Below are positions 54,478 to 63,013 of a stretch of 64,000 bases of DNA, in pieces. Origin of the DNA: Arenibacter arenosicollis (lineage in GTDB: Bacteria > Bacteroidota > Bacteroidia > Flavobacteriales > Flavobacteriaceae). Position numbers and translations under genes: made by a program. Position 1 is the stretch's first letter; the number at the start of each line of letters is the position of its first letter. The stretch is from assembly GCF_014397245.1 (NCBI RefSeq), contig NZ_JACLHY010000003.1:186001-250000 (forward strand), read 5' to 3'. The notes below the pieces were generated by a model, which saw only the letters and a program-made list of their open reading frames with translations, ran no database searches and was not told where the DNA came from.

Positions 54478-55508
54478 TACACTGGAAGTGTTTCTTTAGC
54501 CTCCCAGTCTCCGATCCATTTTACCATTAAGTTCACCCAGGCTTCATTGTCGTTTAGGCAAGGTATATGTTTATAGTCCTCACCTCCTGCTTCTTGAAAC
54601 TGATGTTTTCCTTCCATGGCAATTTCCTCCAAAGTTTCCAGACAATCCGCAACAAAGGCAGGGGTAATTACCGCCAAACGCTTAATGCCTTCCTTAGGAA
54701 AACGCTCAAACTCAAAGTCAGTATAAGGTTTTAACCAAGGATCGTTGGGCAATCTGGACTGAAAGGAAAGACTCACCTTATCATTGGAAAGTCCAAGATT
54801 TTCCTTTACTTTTTCAGTCATCTCATAACACTGATGGCGATAGCAGGTATGATGCGCCACAGAATTGGTCTTACAACAGTTGTCATCTATCTTGCAATGG
54901 AATTTTGTAGGGTCGGACTTTCTAATATGTCTTTCGGGAATACCGTGGTAGGAAAATAAAATATGGTCATATTCAAAACCTTCCAATCCCTCAGCAATGC
55001 TTTTTGAAAGTACTTCAATATAGTCCTTATTTTTATAAAACGCCGGAAGGGTTGTAATTTCCATTTTGGGAAAAAATTCCTCTCGTACCTCCATGGTCTT
55101 TACCACAACGGTTTCGTAGGAAGACATGGCATAATGCGGATATAATGGCACCAACAGTACCTCATCCACTCCTTTTTTATGAAGCTGATCAAGGCCCTTT
55201 TTAATGGTCATACTACCATAACGCATTCCCAAGGCGACCGGAATTTCACTTTGTTCCTTTACCTTATCCGCAAAGCGTTCGGAAATTACGACTAAGGGAG
55301 ATCCCTCTTCCCACCATATCTTTTGGTAGGCCTCGGCGGATTTCTTGGGTCTTGTTTGCAAAATTATCCCTCGCACAATAATATTCCTTAACCACTTGGG
55401 AACATCGATAACCCTTTCATCCATTAAAAATTCATCCAAATAAGGTTTAACATCCTTAGGTGTGGGACTATCCGGGGAACCTAGGTTTACTAACAAAACT
55501 CCTTTCAT
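54477..55508 (-). CDS. hemH: Ferrochelatase
   Basis: A 343-aa enzyme inserting iron into protoporphyrin IX. It starts MKGVLLVNLGSPDSPTPKDV, has the active-site His in FSYHGIPERHI near residue 168 and the Glu region in ETLEEIAMEGKHQF. Several Cys lie between (FHCKIDDNCCKT, HTCYRHQCYEM), more than needed; a cluster-binding role is possible, not shown. Followed by the MATE gene with a 1-bp overlap. Confidence 0.95.
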   Translation of the reverse strand: MKGVLLVNLGSPDSPTPKDVKPYLDEFLMDERVIDVPKWLRNIIVRGIILQTRPKKSAEAYQKIWWEEGSPLVVISERFADKVKEQSEIPVALGMRYGSMTIKKGLDQLHKKGVDEVLLVPLYPHYAMSSYETVVVKTMEVREEFFPKMEITTLPAFYKNKDYIEVLSKSIAEGLEGFEYDHILFSYHGIPERHIRKSDPTKFHCKIDDNCCKTNSVAHHTCYRHQCYEMTEKVKENLGLSNDKVSLSFQSRLPNDPWLKPYTDFEFERFPKEGIKRLAVITPAFVADCLETLEEIAMEGKHQFQEAGGEDYKHIPCLNDNEAWVNLMVKWIGDWEAKETLPV

Positions 55509-55838
55509 TATTCCTTGTTATATTAATTTACTTAAACAACAAAAATAACACATGCAGGGTAACTATAATTTAAATCCATTAAATAGTTTCTTTATACTGG
55601 AATAGATAAGACCAATTTAAATGCAAAAATAAATAACGTTACGTTTTAATACCAATAAGTATTTTATTTGCTAAGCCCTCTGTCACCAGTGTTCGGGGTT
55701 TGAGGTCTACCATACCTACATCAAAGGTATATAAGTATACTATGTCTAAGGGTTTAACAATGATAAAGGCTTTCAAAATCTATATATTGAATAGATTTTA
55801 GTATGTTACGGATATCATTGAATAAAAATTCTATATAG
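55509..55838. other. 330-bp gap between hemH and the MscS gene
   Basis: It contains an exact -7 element on the minus strand (TACCTTTG at 55722-55729, about 215 nt before hemH), and an inverted repeat AAAATCTAT (55775-55783)/ATAGATTTT (55791-55799) before the channel gene, which is either an operator or a hairpin. Nothing else seen. Confidence 0.5.
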
Positions 55839-56912
55839 ATGGGAAATATTTTAAAAAACGTAGACAACCAGACCTTAGTTTATGCTATTGGTACGTTTGT
55901 ACTTTTGGCTATACTTTACATAATCACCTACACTACCCTTCGAAAATTGGGAAGCAATCCAAAATATCTGATTCCTAAGGATGCCATGAAAAAAGTGAGT
56001 CTGCCCCTTTTCATCTTATTCCTTTCTTTCTTAATCCGTTCAAAATCGCTTCATACCCTATTATATTTAAATGATTTTAGTTTTGTCATAAAAAAGGCCA
56101 GCACCCTTCTTATCATATTTTCTATCACTTGGCTGATTTTGGTAGCCTTAAAAGTTGCCAAAAAATTGATTATCAAAAACTATGATGTAAAAACATCCGA
56201 CAATCTTAAGGCTCGAAAAATATACACCCAATTCAATATTTTAGAACGGATTTTTATCGTGGTTGTGGCGGTATTGGCTTTGGGGGCCGCCTTAATGAGT
56301 TTTGACAGCATCCGGGAGATTGGTGTAAGTCTTTTTGCTTCCGCCGGGGTAGCGGGTATAATTATAGGTTTCTCCGCCCAGAAACTAATTGGAAGTATCT
56401 TGGCCGGAATTCAGATTGCCATTACCCAACCCATTAAGTTTGATGATGTGGTGGTGGTGGAGGGCGAGTGGGGTCGGATAGAAGAAATTACACTGACTTA
56501 TGTAGTAATTAAAATTTGGGATAAAAGGCGGCTAATTGTCCCCACCACCTATTTTATAGAAAACCCTTTTCAGAATTGGACCAAAACATCCGCAGATATC
56601 TTGGGAACTGTTTTTATTCATACAGATTATCGCGTTCCATTCGATAAGCTTAGGGAAGAACTCACAAGGATATTGTCCTCTTCAGAATTATGGGATGGTA
56701 ACGTAAATGTACTCCAAGTTACTGATGCCAAGGCCCAGAGTGTTGAGATAAGGGCATTAATGAGCGCAGTTGACTCGCCCACCGCATGGGATTTAAGGGT
56801 TTTGGTTCGGGAAAAACTGATTGGTTTTTTACAAGAACATTATCCGGAAAGCCTACCACATACCCGTTTATACCTTACCGATAATACCGAGCCCAACTCC
56901 TCTAAAAAGTAG
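55839..56912 (+). CDS. Mechanosensitive ion channel, MscS family
   Basis: A 357-aa membrane channel that opens under membrane tension. It has three to five helices; the pore helix region is GVSLFASAGVAGIIIGFSAQKL near residue 163, followed by the beta domain ITQPIKFDDVVVVEGEWGRIEEITLTYV and the C-terminal part TSFRVPFDKLREEL-like YRVPFDKLREELTRI. Transcribed alone. Confidence 0.93.
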   Translation: MGNILKNVDNQTLVYAIGTFVLLAILYIITYTTLRKLGSNPKYLIPKDAMKKVSLPLFILFLSFLIRSKSLHTLLYLNDFSFVIKKASTLLIIFSITWLILVALKVAKKLIIKNYDVKTSDNLKARKIYTQFNILERIFIVVVAVLALGAALMSFDSIREIGVSLFASAGVAGIIIGFSAQKLIGSILAGIQIAITQPIKFDDVVVVEGEWGRIEEITLTYVVIKIWDKRRLIVPTTYFIENPFQNWTKTSADILGTVFIHTDYRVPFDKLREELTRILSSSELWDGNVNVLQVTDAKAQSVEIRALMSAVDSPTAWDLRVLVREKLIGFLQEHYPESLPHTRLYLTDNTEPNSSKK

Positions 56913-56996
56913 CGGGCATTCTCTATTGATTGGCATGAAAAATGTGGCTTTAATACAAATAAAACGTTAATTATGCCCCAAGCCTTTATTCCTATA

Positions 56997-57004
56997 TATT
57001 TTTG
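56997..57004 (+). promoter_or_regulatory. -7 promoter element (TATTTTTG) of the TraB-like gene
   Basis: Exact TAnnTTTG match, 30 nt before the ATG at 57035. Confidence 0.45.
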
Positions 57005-57034
57005 AAGCATTTTTAACAAAAATTTGGATTCGGT

Positions 57035-60000
57035 ATGCGCTTTTGCTTAGGTTTTCTTCTACTATTCGTATCCTATGGCATTTCTGCCCAGGAAGAGAAC
57101 AGTCTCTTATGGGAAATATCTGGCAATAATCTACAGCAATCGTCTTATCTGTACGGTACCATGCATGTAAGTCAAAAAATTGCTTTCAGGTTGGACGACG
57201 TTTTTTACGAAGCATTGGACAAAAGTGAAATAGTGGCCTTGGAATCGGATCCGGACAGTTGGTTGGAAGACTATGGAAAAATGCGTAGCGGAGGAGTTGG
57301 ATATGGAACCGGCTTTATTACCAAGGGTTTTTATATATACCCCTTTGCAATAAAAAACCCTACAAAAGAAATCGTATCCTCCTACCTCTCCCTCGACGAT
57401 CGCTTAGTGAACAACATTCTCTACCGTACCAATGAAACCTCCCAAAACTTTGAAGAGGAAACCTATTTGGACATGTTTATTTATCAGGCGGGTAAAAAGT
57501 TTACCAAACCCATAGTGGCCTTGGAAGACCTGGAAGAATCCAGCGCTTTGGTGGGGAGGGCCAACATGAATGCCATGAAACCCAAACCTGACGAATGGCT
57601 TCAGAAAAAAATGCAGACCCAGGAGGTCATGTCACTTTTACAGGACGCCTATAGGGAACGCAATATAAATCTTATAGATAGCCTTGACCAGGCCATGTAT
57701 ACAGAGCATTATTTACAAAATATGCTCTATGCGCGTAATGTAAATATGGTGCAGCGGATGGATTCATTAATGCAAACAGCAAAGGTGTTTACCGGTATTG
57801 GCGCAGCACACCTCCCAGGAAAAAATGGGGTAATACAACTACTTAGAAACAAGGGATACGAGGTTAAGGCCCTTACTTCCCGATTTTCATACAAAGGACG
57901 GGCCTTAAAAGATTCGTTGGAAACCAAAATCCTCAACAATGAATATTACACAAGAACTCCTGATGATGCTCTTTTTAGTATTCTCCTTCCCAACAAGCTC
58001 TACCCAATAGCAGAATATACCAATACTACCTACGTATCTCCGGATTTGGCTAACGGCAGCTATCTTATGGTGAACCGCATTCCTACTTTTTCCTATTTAA
58101 AAAAAGACTACTCCTACACCTTGGAAGATGTTGATAAACTGCTGTTCGAGAATATCCCAGGAAAGATCCTTGAAAAGACTAAGATTGAAACTGGGCCATA
58201 TCCTGGTTTGGATATAAAAAACCAGTTGAAAAATGGCGATTTTCAACGATACCATATCTATATTACCCCCTTGGAAATACTCATTTTTAAAATGAGCGGA
58301 CATGGTGATTATGTAGTAAAACATTCAGACACTATATTTAACAGTATCAGTTTTAGCTCAATAGAAAAAAAACGAACGGTACTTTTTTCCCAATTCGATG
58401 ATTTTGAAGTAGAAATGCCTTCTATCTACAATTTTACCAATCGGAAAAGGAAAGGGAATAGATTTATTGAAGGAGTGGATCCAGAAACCTCTTCCTATTT
58501 CTTTTTAAAAAAAGCTACTTTAAATGATTTTAATTTTATTGAAGAGGACACCTTTGAACTGAAACAAATTCAAACCCGATTTTATGAAGATCTTAAGCTG
58601 AAACCGGAATTTGGGCCTTATGACAATCAGAGTTTGATCTCTTCAGCCAACTTTACCCCTAACGGATCACAAAAGTTGTATTTAAAGACTGTTTTTAGGA
58701 GCAACAACTACTATCTCTTAGGTAGCGTAGCCAAAGATAGTTCGGATGCCGTGCATTTTTTCGATTCCTTTAAGGTAAAGCAGCAAAATTATATCGAAGA
58801 GTTTAAAAAAGTCCAGGATACCGCTTTGTTTTTTTCGACAGTCAGTCCTATCGACCCTCCCAAGTTTGTTGAAAACAGCAATAATTATTACGAACGTCAC
58901 AAAAAACCAAAACCATATAGCGCATACACTAAGAAGTCTGTCTATCAAAATAAAAATAACGAGGCCGTCCTTGTAACTGTTAATAAAGCCCATGATTTTC
59001 TAATGTTTCCCAATATTGATTCGGTATGGAGGCTTAGAAGAAAATTGTACGCTCAAAATACCTTTAACATTATACGGGAGCAAAGGCCACAATACAACAA
59101 TAAATATCACGAGATGAACCTAACCTTAGTGGATACTGGTAGCACTAGGGGAATAATGATCAAAAACATTGTTAAGGGTGGTTTGCTTTACGAAGTAAAA
59201 GCACTTATAGACACTGTTTTGCCTCCTAGTAAGTTTGTCAATAAATTCTTCAACAACTTCTCCCCTCATGATACCCTAATAGGTTCTTCCATTTTAAGTG
59301 ATAAAACAGCCGATTTCTTTAAGGCCATAAGACAGAACGATAGTATTGTCCTTGATGGCTATCCATTTGTGCAGTTTTACAAAAAACACGAGGATTCCCT
59401 AAAATATTATATATCCGAGTTCAACTTTAAGGACAATCAAAAATACTTACAGGCACATTTAATTCAAAAATTGGCACAAATGCAGGATGTTGATGCCACA
59501 AGGTTCTTTGAGACCTACTATACCAAATCCTATAACAACTCCAAGGCGCAAACAAAGATATTACAGGCAATCAGCAAAAAGCAAAATGAAAGCTCCTTGG
59601 CCCTGCTCCTACGACTAATGTCTACCGATCTGCCATTGGTGTCAAGTAAACAAGAGATTCAAAACATCTTCCAACCATATTTGGACAGCCTACCCCTTGC
59701 CAATAATCTGTTCCCAGAGATTTTCGACTACAGTGCCATAGAAGAATATAAATCCCCAATCTTTTCCATACTCGCCAAACTTAAAGCCAGGGGCTTGATA
59801 AAGCCAAAAAGTTACAAGAAGTACAAAAATCAAATATTAAATGATGCCAAGATTCAACTAAAGAGACAACTAGGCCTTTCCATGGATCAATTAACAGAAG
59901 AATCGCCCAAAACAACTGATAACAATTACGACATTCTTGAAAACTATGCCATACTGCTTTATCCGTTTATTAAAGAAATAGAGGTCGCCGCATTCTTCCG

Positions 60001-60565
60001 ACGTCTTTCTATGGTAGAAGACCCTGAAATTCAAACGTCATATATTGCCTTATTGCTTAAAAACGAAGAAAATCCTTTGCATGGTGAAAATAAAATACCA
60101 AAAAGTTTAATAATTTCCCTAGCTGAAAACCCTGAAACACGATTATCACTATTCGAGAAATTACAGCAAATTGGCAAATTAAATTACTTCCCTGCCAACT
60201 ACAGAAATCAACAGGCCATAGCGGAGTCCATACTCTATAACACCTTGGAATTAAATCCTGAGCAATACACTATTGAATACATCAAGGATCAAAAATTGTA
60301 TTATCCCAATAACAATTACCACGGTTATTACTTTAAAGTAAAGGATAAAGATAAGTATAGTAACAATTTAAAAATGTATCTATTAGCATTCAAAAAATCG
60401 AATCATATTGAATCCAAACCTTACTATATAAACAAAGGTTTTAACATTGCAGACATCAGCACGGAAGAAGAGGTATTGGATTTAACTACCGAAGAGTATA
60501 ATTTGAAGGATAGACAACGTGCTATAGTGAACAACCCTTCCGCGTATTCAGGGTTTATGCATTAA
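57035..60565 (+). CDS. TraB/GumN family protein with a very long C-terminal extension
   Basis: A 1176-aa secreted protein. Signal peptide about 1-18 (ends GISAQ). The TraB/GumN domain spans about 20-290: SYLYGTMHVSQKIAF (GxxH-type motif) and FTGIGAAHLPGKNGVIQLL (GAAHL motif), characteristic of the Tiki-like metalloprotease/erythromycin-esterase superfamily. The other 880 residues have no recognised domain; they alternate beta-rich parts (300-700) and alpha-helical, repeat-like parts (750-1100). Usual TraB members are 280-400 aa. Function unknown. Confidence 0.82.
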   Translation: MRFCLGFLLLFVSYGISAQEENSLLWEISGNNLQQSSYLYGTMHVSQKIAFRLDDVFYEALDKSEIVALESDPDSWLEDYGKMRSGGVGYGTGFITKGFYIYPFAIKNPTKEIVSSYLSLDDRLVNNILYRTNETSQNFEEETYLDMFIYQAGKKFTKPIVALEDLEESSALVGRANMNAMKPKPDEWLQKKMQTQEVMSLLQDAYRERNINLIDSLDQAMYTEHYLQNMLYARNVNMVQRMDSLMQTAKVFTGIGAAHLPGKNGVIQLLRNKGYEVKALTSRFSYKGRALKDSLETKILNNEYYTRTPDDALFSILLPNKLYPIAEYTNTTYVSPDLANGSYLMVNRIPTFSYLKKDYSYTLEDVDKLLFENIPGKILEKTKIETGPYPGLDIKNQLKNGDFQRYHIYITPLEILIFKMSGHGDYVVKHSDTIFNSISFSSIEKKRTVLFSQFDDFEVEMPSIYNFTNRKRKGNRFIEGVDPETSSYFFLKKATLNDFNFIEEDTFELKQIQTRFYEDLKLKPEFGPYDNQSLISSANFTPNGSQKLYLKTVFRSNNYYLLGSVAKDSSDAVHFFDSFKVKQQNYIEEFKKVQDTALFFSTVSPIDPPKFVENSNNYYERHKKPKPYSAYTKKSVYQNKNNEAVLVTVNKAHDFLMFPNIDSVWRLRRKLYAQNTFNIIREQRPQYNNKYHEMNLTLVDTGSTRGIMIKNIVKGGLLYEVKALIDTVLPPSKFVNKFFNNFSPHDTLIGSSILSDKTADFFKAIRQNDSIVLDGYPFVQFYKKHEDSLKYYISEFNFKDNQKYLQAHLIQKLAQMQDVDATRFFETYYTKSYNNSKAQTKILQAISKKQNESSLALLLRLMSTDLPLVSSKQEIQNIFQPYLDSLPLANNLFPEIFDYSAIEEYKSPIFSILAKLKARGLIKPKSYKKYKNQILNDAKIQLKRQLGLSMDQLTEESPKTTDNNYDILENYAILLYPFIKEIEVAAFFRRLSMVEDPEIQTSYIALLLKNEENPLHGENKIPKSLIISLAENPETRLSLFEKLQQIGKLNYFPANYRNQQAIAESILYNTLELNPEQYTIEYIKDQKLYYPNNNYHGYYFKVKDKDKYSNNLKMYLLAFKKSNHIESKPYYINKGFNIADISTEEEVLDLTTEEYNLKDRQRAIVNNPSAYSGFMH

Positions 60566-60881
60566 ATATTAAACTTATTGTTATGAAAATAACGATATCT
60601 GCTTTTAATCCATACTCGAGTGGTTGAAATAGATAAAAAATTATTAATATATAATAGTTAGTTTTGAATGTTTGCCATTAATTAATTATTTACATGTAAA
60701 TATTCCGCCAAGAACCTTTTGCAAATTGAATTAGGCCTTTAAGAGGTATAATTACCCCTAAATCTGGACTTGGCCAACTGAAACCGATAAATACATACCT
60801 ATAAGTATTTAAAAATTGCAATTATCTTATATATAACGATATAGATATATCTTAATAAACTAAATATTTAATACAATAGCA
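60566..60881. other. 316-bp gap upstream of the DUF1460 gene
   Basis: After the TraB-like stop, TATTGTTAT pairs with ATAACGATA around a GAAA tetraloop (60576-60597), a weak terminator. An exact -7 element TAGTTTTG lies at 60659-60666, giving a 210-nt leader, and TAAATAC/GTATTTA arms lie at 60788-60811. The rest is AT-rich with nothing I can name. Confidence 0.45.
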
Positions 60882-61724
60882 ATGAAAAATATTTTTTATT
60901 TTTTAATTTTTCTATATTTTAATCTCCATGGATACGCCCAAAATCTAATTTGTTCTCCCCAGGACAGGGAAGCCTTTAACACCAAAATAAATTTAATTTC
61001 CCAAATTAAAACCCAAGATATGGGATCGACTATGGTTGCAGTGGGCAAAACCTTTATAGGAATTCCCTATGTGGCCAAAACTTTGGAAATAGGAGAAACT
61101 GAATCCTTGGTCATTAACTTTCAAGGGTTGGATTGCACCACCTTTGTAGAGAATGTTTTGGCTTTTAGTCTAATGTTACAAAACAACGAAAAGGACTTTG
61201 ATAGCTTTATCGACCACTTAGAAACCATTCGGTATAAGGATGGAAACCTCAATGGTTACTCCTCACGGCTACATTATTTCTCAGAATGGATCGCCAACAA
61301 TGAGCATAAGGGCCTATTAAAAGATATGACCTCCCAAATAGGAGGTGTGGAAAGCAGTAAGGCCATTAATTTTATGAGTACACATAGAGAACTGTATCCT
61401 TTTCTCAAAGATGCCGATAACTATGAGAAAATACAGGCTTCAGAAGAGTTTCTTAAATCGCAGTCCATCTGTATCCTTCCTCAGGACCAGATCAAAGCCA
61501 ATGAACATTTGATTCTATCTGGGGACATTATAGCCCTGACCACTTCAATAAAAGGACTTGATATTACTCACACCGGTATTGCTAGTCGGGAAGCTGACGG
61601 CAGAATACACCTACTACATGCTTCCACAGGATCCATGGAGGTAGAAGTATCCAAACTACCCCTAGCCGATTACCTAAAAGATATAAAAAGTAATACGGGG
61701 ATTATGGTAGCACGCCCCTTATAA
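60882..61724 (+). CDS. DUF1460 family protein (N-acetylmuramoyl-L-alanine amidase-like)
   Basis: A 280-aa secreted protein of PF07313. Signal peptide ends HGYAQ. NlpC/P60-related motifs are visible: GLDCTTFVENVLAFS (Cys nucleophile, near residue 86) and GLDITHTGIASREADGRIHLLHAS (His, near residue 229 and 243). Probably acts on peptidoglycan fragments. The gene is convergent with the GH27 gene, with 2 bp between stops. Confidence 0.88.
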   Translation: MKNIFYFLIFLYFNLHGYAQNLICSPQDREAFNTKINLISQIKTQDMGSTMVAVGKTFIGIPYVAKTLEIGETESLVINFQGLDCTTFVENVLAFSLMLQNNEKDFDSFIDHLETIRYKDGNLNGYSSRLHYFSEWIANNEHKGLLKDMTSQIGGVESSKAINFMSTHRELYPFLKDADNYEKIQASEEFLKSQSICILPQDQIKANEHLILSGDIIALTTSIKGLDITHTGIASREADGRIHLLHASTGSMEVEVSKLPLADYLKDIKSNTGIMVARPL

Positions 61725-61726
61725 AA

Positions 61727-63013
61727 CTACCAATTATTTTCCTTAAACTGGAAAACGTTAAAGGGAACGGCTTTTCCTTTAATCTTTATAACCACAATCC
61801 CGTGACCGGGAACTTCCATCTGAATTGTTTCTTCCGTGGTGGTTTTATAGTCTTTATCTGCCCATATATCTCGAATGGTATATCCTTCCGAGGCCTTAAT
61901 GCCAACCTCCGAAAGATTAAAAGTTATGTTCGCCGGGCTATCGGACCTATTAAGCAATCCTACTGCTATTTCGCCACTCATAGTATCTATAAGAGGTTTA
62001 GCCCAGACTTCCAATTCCCCATAATCTATCAAACGCCTTGCCTGATAAACATAGGGACTTTGATTGAGTGCAATCATTTCACGATTACCTACCATTTTCA
62101 ATGTTTCATTGGACATGGTAGTTAGATCATTGCCCAACAAAAGCGGGGAATGCATTAAGCACCACATGGAAAAATGGGTCCTGTCCTCCTCCAGGGTCAT
62201 TCCTCTTCCAACTTGAAGCATATCCATATCATTATAATGTCCGGCAGAACCGTAGGACCACAAATCGGCATTTAAATCAATAATCCTTAATATAGATTCG
62301 AACCTATTGCTGATATCCCCGGAAATTCTCCAAGAATCTGCTACCTGTGTTACCCATTTACCTGGAAACTTCCATCTACATACATTGAAAACTGTATTGG
62401 GGTTAATCTCCCTTATTATCTTTCCAATCTCTGAATATCTGATTTCCTCATCCAATCCCAACCATTCTCCGCCACACCAATCCACCTTAATAAAATCGTA
62501 TTTCCATTCCTTAAGATATAAGGTCAAGTCCTTCCGATCATGTCCATAAAGCCCCATTCCGGAGCCGATGGTATCTTTATCCCAATAAGAAGCACAGGTA
62601 TTGACTCCAGCATCGGAATAGATTCCTGCTTTTAGCCCTTTTGCATGAATATACTCTGCCAAAGACTTCATCCCGGAAGGAAAGCGGTTCTTATGCACCA
62701 AGAGGTTTCCATTTTCATCCCGCCCCCCATAAAAGCCATCATCTACATTGATGAAGGAATAACCGGCATCCTTTAAACCTGAAGTCACCATGGCATCTGC
62801 CTGGGATTTTATAATTTCTTCATTAATATTCACTCGATAATTGTTCCAGCTGGCCCAACCCATAATGGGTGCCTTGGGAGGTCTTGTGGCTTCCTTTGTT
62901 TCCGCCTTGTCCAAAGAGGTATGTGAAGAGTTTCCATCTGTCTTTAAATTACAGGATAATGACAATATGCTTAACAGGATGGGAACGGTACTTCTCAAAT
63001 TTCTAGTTCGCAT
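61727..63013 (-). CDS. Glycoside hydrolase family 27 alpha-galactosidase-like lipoprotein
   Basis: A 428-aa exported enzyme. Lipobox ILSLS-Cys near residue 21. GH27 marks: PIMGWASWNNYRVNINE, FINVDDGFYGGRDENG, GLKAGIYSDAGVNTCA, the nucleophile Asp in YDFIKVDWCGGE near residue 177, and the acid/base Asp in SWRISGDISNRF near residue 233. Likely removes alpha-galactose (or related sugars) from glycans in the periplasm. It overlaps the upstream SGNH gene by 11 bp, so they form one operon. Confidence 0.93.
   Translation of the reverse strand: MRTRNLRSTVPILLSILSLSCNLKTDGNSSHTSLDKAETKEATRPPKAPIMGWASWNNYRVNINEEIIKSQADAMVTSGLKDAGYSFINVDDGFYGGRDENGNLLVHKNRFPSGMKSLAEYIHAKGLKAGIYSDAGVNTCASYWDKDTIGSGMGLYGHDRKDLTLYLKEWKYDFIKVDWCGGEWLGLDEEIRYSEIGKIIREINPNTVFNVCRWKFPGKWVTQVADSWRISGDISNRFESILRIIDLNADLWSYGSAGHYNDMDMLQVGRGMTLEEDRTHFSMWCLMHSPLLLGNDLTTMSNETLKMVGNREMIALNQSPYVYQARRLIDYGELEVWAKPLIDTMSGEIAVGLLNRSDSPANITFNLSEVGIKASEGYTIRDIWADKDYKTTTEETIQMEVPGHGIVVIKIKGKAVPFNVFQFKENNW

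Noticed and set aside
55633-55643. ATAACGTTACG, identical to one unit of the PiT upstream repeat
   Set aside because: It is a single copy without an 11-bp partner, so it does not form the repeat seen before the phosphate genes.
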